Source: Nymphaea colorata (lineage: Eukaryota > Streptophyta > Magnoliopsida > Nymphaeales > Nymphaeaceae). Taken from it: a stretch of 64,000 nucleotides of DNA. The position numbers and the translations under genes were made by a program. Where the stretch lies: NCBI RefSeq assembly GCF_008831285.2, contig NC_045139.1, positions 1,160,204-1,224,203 of the forward strand. The letters are read 5' to 3'. Below the pieces are notes generated by a model. The model did not search any database and was not told the origin of the DNA. It worked only from the letters and a program-made list of their open reading frames with translations. Positions 52,273 through 61,978 of this stretch are shown here, piece after piece; positions within the stretch are counted from its first letter, which is position 1; every line of letters begins with the position of its first letter.

Positions 52273-53531
52273 GGCAATTTCAAAACCCATCAAAATTGAT
52301 TCTTTAAACAGCTTTTGCACAATCCAACTATACAGATGATTTTGACAATGTTTTGGTGAAAAACGTATATTAAATTAACCCTTTTTTGTGTCAAATTATA
52401 TTTTTAGAGCACTACAAAAAAGAAATGCCATTATAGTATCAAAAGGTACTAGTAGAAAAATCTAGATTTCATTTTTTTATAATCACAACATGAACTGAGA
52501 ATTACTTTCATAGGTATTCTAGAATGTCTATGTTTTTAGTTCAAATATATTTCATTAAAAATTTAAGAGGTCGAGTTTTTATCTCTGACAAGACCTGAGA
52601 TATACCAATTTTTAAATATATTATTTACGATCTTTTTCATAGCTGTAATAAATCATTTACAGTGAATTTCCGCCGGCCGTCCGCCCGGCACCGCCGGTGG
52701 GCGCCCGCAGATTCGTGGGACGGAAGGCCCCCACTTCGCATCACCTGTCGCCTGTCGGTGGCCGCAACCAAGCTCTTCCCTATTGCGGTTGACAAGCTAT
52801 CAAATGCCAGGTGGGTCCTGCTTGTCCGGAATTATACGCTTTTTTTTTCTTTATTAAGATATACTTTTATATTTTAATCCTCTTATCAATTAAAAAAAAA
52901 ATCAAATTATTCGCTAATCTCTCTCTCGCCCTGTTGCCAAATATAATATTACAGGCTTTTATTCACCGTTTAACGAACTTATTTGCATAATAAAAATGGA
53001 AGGATAAACTCTCTTTTAATCCAACAAGTTCAGTATTGATCCAAATCCACATTAAAATATGAGCCTAATTTCTGGTTCAGATCGCCATGAATACTACCAA
53101 CTACACAGGCGCCACCACTGTGATACAACAAGCTGACCCGACCAAACATGGGTAGAGATAAACCATGTGGTTCGGGTCCACCTATCCAGATCCAATTAAA
53201 TGCCCGTTGCGATATGGTCAATTATGTGGAAAGCGATGCATCATGAAAATAAATACTAAGAAAAAATACTGCCACCTGCCATATTGGTGGCAAACGTTCA
53301 AATCCAATAAGTTATCTACCTGTTCCTAAAAAATTAAAATATTTCAAGTTGTTTCAGAATATCCAAAGAGCAATGTAAAGTCCTAAATTTCCTTGTGAAA
53401 TGGTATATAATTTAATATCGGCATAGGTCATGCTGCATTTTGGTGTTCCAAGCATGATGTTGAAATAATATCACGTTATATCATACCCAACATGAAGGCA
53501 ACAAAGGATATTAATATTTTTTTATCTAAGC
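51134..53531. other. Gene-poor stretch with a GC island
   Basis: AT-rich with a (TA)n tract at 52241-52269. A GC-rich block of about 150 bases (52665-52815) contrasts sharply with its surroundings and reads as an open frame ending near a GTGGGT donor-like site; I could not identify it. CACTACAAAAAAG at 52410 resembles a CACTA-transposon end, but no partner end is seen. Confidence 0.4.
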
Positions 53532-53619
53532 AAGTATTTGTTAGCTTTGGATCTAAGATCAAAATGTTAGATCTGAAGTATTTGTTAGCTTTGGATCTAA
53601 GATCAAAATGTTAGATCTG
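53532..53619. repeat. Perfect 2 x 44-bp tandem duplication
   Basis: The 44-bp unit beginning AAGTATTTGTTAGCTTTGG occurs twice, head to tail, without differences. Confidence 0.95.
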
Positions 53620-53664
53620 TCGCAGGATCATGCAAAAGCCCGTTGTTTATTTGCCATTGGCATG

Positions 53665-53875
53665 TCGTTGTAGAGATGTCAACACATTAGATTCAAACCA
53701 AATATATCCTTAATCATATCTACTTTTTCAGATATTCACATATTCAGATTTTAATTCGAATAAAAAGGCATATCCATAAGTGACGAGTCATGTTGATTGT
53801 TTTCAGATATTCACATATTCAGATTTTAATTCGAATAAAAAGTCATATCCATAAGTGATGAGTCATGTTGATTGA
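53665..53875. repeat. ATCCGA-family fragment with a 75-bp internal tandem duplication
   Basis: The left edge TAGAGATGTCAACACATTAG matches the terminus of the ATCCGA-word elements. It is followed by TTCAGATATTCACATATTCA-type sequence duplicated with a 75-bp period (first copy about 53726, second about 53801), with few differences. The opposite end of the element is missing. Confidence 0.65.
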
Positions 53876-54090
53876 GAGTTATGTTGGACTACTGCGTGGC
53901 TTCCAGATATGGATATAAAGAGATTTTGGTACTGTCGAGATCCAATATATAAACTTAGTTCACCACACATCGGCCAGCAAGACGAGCACATGTCTCAATT
54001 TCAGGTTTATTATGGAGCACCCAAGAGCCGTTGCATTTTCTCTACTCTTACTTTCATCATGGATCCAAAGAATAGTGGATCTATAAGAAC

Positions 54091-54842
54091 TAAGGGTGGA
54101 CATGAGCCAAGTCGAACTCAAGTTCAGTCAGCTCGAGCTCGGCTCGAGTAATGAAACTTTGAGCTCAACTCGGCTCGAGCTCGAGAATAGCTCAACGGAA
54201 GCAACTCGAGCTTGACTCGATAATTACTTGTTGGGCTCGAGCTCGACTCGATTAAGACTCGACAAACTCGTTTGAATAGACTTGATATTCATCGTTATGT
54301 GTTGAGCTCTAGCTTGAATCGATTAAGGCTTGACAAACTCGTTTGAAATCATCGTTATGTGTTGAGCTTGAGTTTGACTCGATTAAAGCTCGACAAACTC
54401 GTAAACTCGTTTGAATATATCGACTTGATTAAGCCTCAAGGGGCATAGCGTAGCTGGTTGAGCTAGGGGCCTGTACTAAGGCAAGTCTCTAGTTCGATTC
54501 CCGTGGACGTTATGTTCCTGTGTCTTAAGGCGTTAGGGCGAGGCATCTAAGCTGAAGGGTGCACCGTTGCTATCGCTGACACCGACGCAGCTCAGGACCC
54601 CGGAGGCAAGGGAAATGGGGGGGCCTTCGGGCCTTTTTCGGGCGGTGGGATTAATACCCCTTGCTCACCCAGATTAAGGCTCGAGTTCGACTCGGTAGTT
54701 ATGTGTTGAGCTCAAACTCAACTCGACTACTTGAACGAGTCGACTCATGAACTCGAGCCGGACTCGTTAAGCAAACGACTTGGCTCGAACCTATTCACGA
54801 GCTTAGCTTTAATGAGTTGAGATCGAGCATTGTTTACCCCTA
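54091..54842. mobile_element. TCGAGC-word hAT-like element, copy 3, hosting a SINE
   Basis: Begins TAAGGGTGGACATGAGCC and ends GCATTGTTTACCCCTA. It is flanked by ATAAGAAC (54083-54090) and ATGAGAAC (54843-54850), an 8-bp direct repeat with one mismatch. The interior is TCGAGCTCGACTCGATTAAG iteration, interrupted by a 238-bp SINE at 54434-54671. Without the SINE it is about 510 bp, close to copy 1 (34640-35166). Confidence 0.75.
54434..54671 (+). mobile_element. tRNA-derived SINE nested in a hAT-like element
   Basis: Contains an A-box-like TAGCGTAGCTGGTTGAGC near the 5' end and the B box AGTTCGATTCCCG about 38 bases further on, then a GC-rich body. It is flanked by the 7-bp direct repeat GATTAAG (54427-54433 and 54672-54678), taken from the host element. 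The 3' end lacks a poly-A or poly-T tail. Confidence 0.72.
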
Positions 54843-54850
54843 ATGAGAAC

Positions 54851-55959
54851 TGCTTCGGATCGATGCTATATGTGACGTCTCGGCATCATGGATCCGGTTC
54901 TCCATGTACGTAGCCGTTCCGGACCGGCCCGTTTTCTGTCAATTTCAAGCTAGTTTACAGACAGCGACAAAATTAATGAGATAGAATAAGACAGATCAGG
55001 AAAACATGAAACAACTTGTTGAGTCATATCCATAGGTGATGAGTGATGGATAGAGATGTAAACTGATTGGATTTATTTGGATAATCTCTATATATTGGAA
55101 AATCCGGATCCTTCTAATTTGGTACCCCTAAATAAATCCAAAAAATTCTAAGAAAACCATATCATATTCCAGAAATGAAGCTTACCATTGTTCGATTAAG
55201 ATGTTTATTTCTTCTTAAGATAATTGAGAAGCGCCCATAGTTTATCATCCGCTTGACTAAGTTAAGAAGCCTCACCTCAATCAACCTCATTTCCTTGTCT
55301 TACACAGTATGATGATCACAAGAACAACTTCAAAAATACCTATTAAACTTAAGTGCATTATTATTTAAAAATTTAGAAAATTTTATTTGGTTCCTTGTTA
55401 AAATTTTAAAATCATAGTTTGGTTCCCGTAATGAAAAATTCCTGACAACGAAGAATCTATTAGTTGGATCAGACTTCGATTCAAATTGGAATAAAGATGA
55501 AATTTTCAATATTGAATCTCGACATAAATTCAATTGAAAATCTCAATTCAAAAACTAAAAAAAAGGTTTGACCTCTATATCGCCGGAAACTTCGAGAGTT
55601 CGGTTTGGTTTGCCTTTGGTTCGGTTCTTGAACTGAATCTGCACGTAATCGTTGCGTCTTTTGACTGGAAACCGCTGACCTTTTGGAGATTTTTAAGTAC
55701 TTTTTAAAATTTTAATTGTATGGATGAGATCCACAAGTTTAATTTTTATGAAAAATGAATAAACTAGTTCAGGTCAACTAGGGTGGTCAGGTCTCCAACT
55801 GCAAGAGTGTTTGTATTTATCCACATGAAATTATGGGCGCGGTAGTCTTCTTTCAATTATTAATTAAAGAAATCTAGAAAATTTAATTAAAAACGATTGA
55901 TACCTGATATTTTGCAATTTTTTATTTTTACTTTGTTGCTTACAGGCATAATAGCCACG
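54851..55959. other. Intergenic, no gene seen
   Basis: AT-rich. A segment at 55360-55450 (TTTTATTTGGTTCC... GAAAAATTCCTG) faintly resembles the interior of the GGGGCGGAGCCA MITEs. No coding similarity. Confidence 0.4.
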
Positions 55960-55967
55960 GTTATTGC

Positions 55968-56283
55968 TAGGCCTGGGCATCGGGCCAGGCCGGCCCGTCT
56001 AGCCGCTCAGCTCGGCCCAATAGCCCGGGTCTCTGCCTGGGCCCGCCCTCCGATGGAAGTGGAGGGGGAGGGAGACAGAGGAGGAGGGAGAGCGGCAAGG
56101 GAGGGAGAGGGGGAGCAGAGAGGGAGAGGGAGAGCGGGAGCGGAGAGGGAGGGAGAGCGGGAGTGGAGAGGGAGACGGGAAGGGAGAGGGAGAGCAGGAG
56201 CAGAGAGGGAGAGGGGGAGCCAAGAGGGAGTGAGGGAGACGGAGGGCGGGAGTTGAGCCGAGACGGCCCGACGGCCAGGCTTA
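55968..56283. mobile_element. hAT-like element with purine-rich GGGAGAGC core
   Basis: The 316-bp element starts TAGGCCTGGGCATCGGGCC and ends GACGGCCAGGCTTA; the 11-bp ends TAGGCCTGGGC and TAAGCCTGGCC (reverse complement of the right end) match at 9 of 11. It is flanked by the perfect 8-bp repeat GTTATTGC (55960-55967 and 56284-56291). The core is about 200 bases of G/A-rich low complexity, the mirror of the CT-rich core at 21149-21956. Long frames through it are artefacts. Confidence 0.8.
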
Positions 56284-56291
56284 GTTATTGC

Positions 56292-57711
56292 CTCAGGCGA
56301 AACCCAATAGTGGGTGGGCAGTGGTGAGTTATTAGCCACTATTTTAACCGTAGCTAATGAATTTGGTGAAGCCATACAAGAGTAAGTAAAGTACATGACA
56401 CGTAAAGAATTTGAGGCAGTTAGTTCTTCCTATGGTAGGAGAATGTGAGCCACACTAAATTTGTCATTTTTCACAACCAAATTTATTTTGAATTTTGGCA
56501 ATATGGATGTAATCTGCATCTTGGTTCAGTAAAGAAAGTAAAATTAGCACATCCATGTACAACACATAAATAGGCATTTCAGGGACATTAAAAATCAATA
56601 GAGCACAACTATCTTTATTTTCAAGTCATAAAAAGCTCATGTACATATTTTCAGTCATAGAATAAGAATTTATGATAAAAATTCACGGTTCTCCTGCCAT
56701 TGTAATAAGGACAGATAGAGGAACAATCTTCTCGAAAGTTGCATTGGAAAGGTAAAAGTCATTCAAACATAGAAACCTTAATCAATGAAGTGATTCATTG
56801 CACATATGGTATTAACAGATATATGCTTTCTACCACCCGAATTCCTAAATATTAAAAATATAGACCTACTTTTTCCACAAGAAATTGCTCAAAATGGCGA
56901 CCTGAGTGCACCTATCTTTTCAAGAAAGTTTCTCACGTGATAACTTTTTATTAGTTTCACAGTGAAGATATTTGTCCTTATAGGAGAAAAAAAAAAGTTG
57001 AACCTTAAAAGATATTAATTTGAAAAGGTAGTTAGATAGAGTTCAGTATATAATATAAAGTGCCTGATGCTGTCAATCGAATAACTTCCTTTACAAAAAC
57101 ACACTTATTTTAATTTCTGAAAAATTGAACCAGTTAGCTATAGACCTGCAATAAGTTAGGACATTATAAGCATCTGAAATACTATAGGCAGATGGGTGGC
57201 CTAACCTTATCCATAATCATACTTGTGACTCATAATAAAGTTGACTAATTGCTTAATATATTATTAAAAATCATTTCTAAAAACAAATTATATTATTATT
57301 ATTATATATATATATATATCTTCTGGACACTCAAAAACGTATATCCAAAGACCAAAAAGGGGATTCAAAATGATATTTTACAGATAGCCCTTATTTTTTG
57401 TTGAAAAAACTAAAACAGCTTGACTTTCAAGAATATTCATTTTACCGATCATTTTATGTCATCAAAGTGGCTAGATGTAAATTAACATGAGTATGTTTCT
57501 GTTAATACTACAAAAGTGCTCAAGCATGTTTTTTGAAATATGTGATTCAATAACTTGTCTAGACTATATAACATTAATACTCGTAACAGAAAAAAAGGAG
57601 TGAACATTTATCTCAGACCTTGTTCCCAAATTTAAACGAATAAGAAAAAAGTATCAACACATATAAATTATCTTATAAATATAGAATTTTATGTTTAGAC
57701 CCTTGAATTGG
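56292..57711. other. Intergenic AT-rich, no gene seen
   Basis: A short TA tract at about 57303-57319 is the only simple repeat of note. No coding similarity. Confidence 0.45.
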
Positions 57712-58215
57712 AGACAGAAAAGGCCGTTAAATGGAAAAACTGCTTCAAACATGTGCGTCAAGCTAGCGTTTCTATTGTAAAGTTTTCAAGAGAAAAATCG
57801 GTGGATCCTTACAAAATCTAACCAAAAGAAGATGGGGTTCCCTTGTTGGTGATCTGAGGCTCAGCACATTTCTCAAAAACATTCTCGATATATGCAATCC
57901 CAACTTCTCAATGAATAATAAAAGCATCATATCTCTAAAGATTTACATTCAGCGGCTTGAATTTGAGACAGAAATGGTCGCTTAGCATTTCTAAATGAAT
58001 AATAAAAGCATCATATCTCTAAAGATTTACATTCAGCGGCTTGAATTTGAGACAGAAACGGTCGCTTAGTATTTCGAAATAAAACATGTTTCTTTCGCAA
58101 AATCTTCAGAAGAAAGAAATCAGTGAATCCATGCAAAATCCAACCAAAAGCAGCTAGTTTTCCCTTGTTGGTGATCTCACGGTTTTTCGAAAAACTTTCT
58201 TGATATATGCTAAAA
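57712..58215. repeat. Complex direct repeats around a CTTGAATTTGAGACAGAAA segment
   Basis: An 84-bp unit is duplicated almost perfectly at 57911-57994 and 57995-58078. A diverged relative starts at 57712, and the sequences following copies one and three share ATC-GTG-ATCC and CCCTTGTTGGTGATCT segments. The locus therefore arose by at least two rounds of local duplication. The 102-codon minus-strand frame over it is not recognised. Confidence 0.8.
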
Positions 58216-61200
58216 GCCCCTCGAGAGGCCGTCGGTTCATTTCTTAAGCCACCCCGATACACATTTTGAGGCCTCAACCCTGTCCTTAAGTTGTTTGCCA
58301 TAGATGGTACCAGTATCAATCCTTTCCCAGCCTACCAATTTCGCCATCTCCGTTCTACTTTTGTAATCCATTCTTCCTCTTTTATGTTGACATACACCAA
58401 AACCTAGCCATGCACGTAATTGCCATTTTTCTGCAACAGACGCCCTCTTTAATCACCGTCATGATGAAAGCTACTTCCGACCTACCACATAACTTTTCTG
58501 GCGATAATTTCACCTTCCTCTGGTGCTTCCATGGTTCTGTATTCTTGTAAGGTTAGGTCTTGATGTTGTCCTTGGTGTAGGGATACTGTTTTGCTTCTTT
58601 TGTAGGGTAGGGATTGAGAGTGTTTGGCATGAAGAGCTATGCACCACAAGATGGGATTCTTGATGTTTTTCATTTTATGTTATAAAGGCGCTTTCCTGTG
58701 GTGTACTTGGGTGTAGAATATGGAGTCTGTTTTGGTCAAATTTTTTGGGGGTGTAGCTCAGCAGTAGGATTGAACTGCTTGTAGATCTGTATGATGGTGT
58801 TCATTTCTTGCTATTTTTTATCTTTTTTATTGATATAGTGTGCCTGTTAGTGTCTGGATCAGCATTTTGGGCGCTAGAGTGTGTTTTTTCCTGGTTGAAA
58901 ATTGCAGGATTCCAAGTTTTTCTTTTTCTCAGTTTCTAATTGAGATGTGGAGTTTGCAAGATTTGTAGGTTTTTTTTTAGTGTGTTCTTCTGCTTTGAGG
59001 TCTGAGGATTGGGTTCTTGGATTTCTGCCTTCAGGGTGGTGTTCCAAGGTTTCTAGGCCCTGTTATAGGTGTAAATGGAGTTCATCATATACTAATATAG
59101 TATTTAATTGGTGTGCATGGCTTCTACGATTTTTTTGTTCGTGGTATAGCAGTGGAATATTGGGTGATGTAGTCAGGGGTTCTTTGTGCAGTGTAAGGAG
59201 AGTGTGTGACATCCAGGGTTGTGGTTTTTGAGTACTTGTTGCAGAAGATTCTAACAGTTTCTCTAGATTTTGTTCAAGATAGTGCAACCAATTCATTAGA
59301 TGTTGGTCGTGGTTGTGGTTTATCACACTCGATGATGGATGGGCTGGAGGGGAAAAGATGTGGAGGAAGTTTTCATGAGACTTATGAAGATAGATTAGCA
59401 CCTCGACTTGCTTCTTATGAATTAGTTGCACTATCTTGTACAAATCCCGTGACTGTGAAGTTCATGAGATCGACCTGGTTTTCCTCATTTGTTTTGATAT
59501 TCTTGTGCTTAGCTTTCTTCAAGCCACGATTCAATATTTTCGCTACTTTTTGAAGGGATGGTAACTTGCTTTCTCAACCTTTCTTGTTCATTGCAGAAAG
59601 AAGGTTTCTCTTGCCGGTGTCCTGGCTTTGGTTACGGAATGATTTCAGAAGCTCCTAACTCGCACCATGGCCTTCTCTCTCTATATATACATGTATGTTT
59701 CTCTCACGCATACACAGACTCTGCTAACAAGCTTTCTGCAGGTGATGAAGCAACTGGTGCACATTCAAAGGCAGTCAAGAGTTTGTGCTTTCTGTTCTGA
59801 GTTTTGTGTTTTCTGACTCTTTCCAAACACGATGAATATTTCTTCATGTTTTTGTGAATCTTCACGTCCCTGAGCTTATCCTGCAAGTAGTCTTTTGACG
59901 GTGGCATCATGGTGGAGCTATCTGGGACCTGAAGTCCTAGATTCAGATAGAACAGTTCCCTCTAGTGGACGTGGATTAGAAGTCCTGGCTTTCTGCAAGC
60001 TGATCCGCGGAACATCAAGACAAAGTTTGCTATGTTTCGGGAGAAATTCACCAAGGATTATCCAGGATTATCTAAGAAATTATTCTCTCATCAAGCGCGG
60101 TGGTTTATTTTATGTAGACACGAACAAGGCAAGGTTTTTTTCAGATTGGCATGGTTTCTGGTGTATAGATGGGGAAAGATGTTTCAGCGAATTGTTGATA
60201 TTGAATTATAATTGAAGATATTAGTCTAATAATGCCCTTGCTTTCAGGATATATGTTTTATCTTTTCTTCTTTGGTTCTTTATTGGTGAAGTTCTTTCTT
60301 GTTTTCTAATAATTTTTTGCCACTACCCAGATGGGTTGCCTAGCCGTGACTTACTGATCCTGTAATAGAAATTTATTTAGTGGAAATTATTGTCCTGTGG
60401 AAGAGATTTTGACTGGGAACTTTTTGTATTAATATCACAACATTTTTGTCAAATGGTTGTGATGGAAAATTGAAAGGAAAAAGTTGTACACATTTGGTAC
60501 GAAGCAAAAATTTCGAGATGCGAATAACGGTGAGCTTTAAAACAAAAAGTTGATTTCTTCTCCACTTCTTTTGTACTTATTGCGGACATCCACGTTTGTT
60601 TGAGTTGAATTCTACCAGATTGTAGCAACAAAGTCACGAGAATTATTGAACTCTTTACTCGGGTTTATCTCTCACCCCCCTGGCAGGATGCATGGGGCAA
60701 TTATTACCGAGGCGTTGAATTTCACTTGTTAATGAAGCTCAGAAGTTCATCCTTTCAAATTGCGATCAGACTGTAAACTATTATGACGAATTTTTCACGT
60801 TGAATTAATATTGTGCCTTTTGGTGATGAAATTTTTTAAAGAGAAGGTAGGCAACGCTTTAACTATGCATTTTGTTAACCATGTAATCTTGCTGTTATCG
60901 ACATATGATAATTATATTGTCAAACTTGGAGATGCAAATTACATACATATACTATAGGAGAGCTTTATATTGATGTGTTTTAGATGTTATCATATGGATA
61001 AAAATTAGAAATCCAATGCTTAACACAATAAGAACTGTTGGTAAAAACACCATAAACTGTTGCTAGTGCTCATGTAATTGCTGGTTTTTAGTGGTAGATT
61101 TTTCCTGCTTAGCTTTCCTGCAACATGCCACACATGGCAAAAAATTAAACATATGTTGTTGAAAGTCATAAATTGTTGCTAAAGACACTACAAACTACTG

Positions 61201-61978
61201 ATATAACATAGATCTTCACTGGTGGTCCTATGACAATTGTTTTTTAATGACACATTCTGAATTTGTAGCTATTAAACATATTCAATTCAGATATTTCCAA
61301 CGGCTAAGTGTATTCCTGTCCAAAGTTCCAAACGCTGAGATCAGTTTGTGGACCGAATCGGTGAGGCTGCTGATTCGGCAGCTGAATCGGTTAAGATATT
61401 AAAAATCAGTTTTGTAAAAAAGTAAAATAAATGAAATATAAGAATAAATTTAAAATAAGAAAATAAAGTAGTGCTCAACATGTGGCTCTCTTGATAAATT
61501 AACGGATGAATCGAATAGGTGGCCGTCTGGCCGATGGTGATAAAACTGGTTCTTCCAGATTATGCTAAGGCATGCAATCGTAAAACTAATCTAGTATAAA
61601 ACGCATTTTAATTCAACTTGCTTTCGTGAAAAATGTTTTATTTTTTACTATAAGCAATTTGATGTTATAAGATGATTTTTTTAGAGAACACATTTAAACA
61701 CAAAAAATTTGCAAGATTTGATCGTCAGAAAGCTGTTTTGGCTGCAAGTTTATATTGTGCAACGTCATGAAAAGGATGAAACGATGACATCCTTTTGATT
61801 TCAAGAATATGCAAGGGAATTGCGTCGAACGTTAATTTACACTTGTGATATGTATCTAAAACTGTACAGGAAATCAGCCTATACATGACGATGTTTTAAC
61901 AAGGATCAAACCCGTGATCTTCCAAGGAAATCCTCCACCAAAATTATCAGTTTCTCCACACATCTTACGCTTGAACCT
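58216..61978. other. Intergenic; unidentified T-rich, transcript-like segment at about 58640-60240
   Basis: The + strand from 58640 to 60240 is T-rich with GC-richer islands, looking like exon/intron sequence, and holds frames of 115 codons (59206-59553) and 106 codons (59895-60215). An overlapping frame at 59987-60211 contains KTKFAMFREKFTKDYPGLSKK. I do not recognise any of them, so no gene is called. From 60240 to 61978 only AT-rich sequence is seen, with CATAAACTGTTGCTA-type repeats at 61048 and 61170. Confidence 0.35.

Noticed and set aside
55897-56396. Open frames of 119-129 codons
   Set aside because: Produced by the purine-rich core of the hAT-like element at 55968-56283.
58745-58800. 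tRNA-like start GGGGGTGTAGCTCAGCAGT
   Set aside because: It resembles the 5' end of a tRNA, but no B box, anticodon arm or matching acceptor strand follows.
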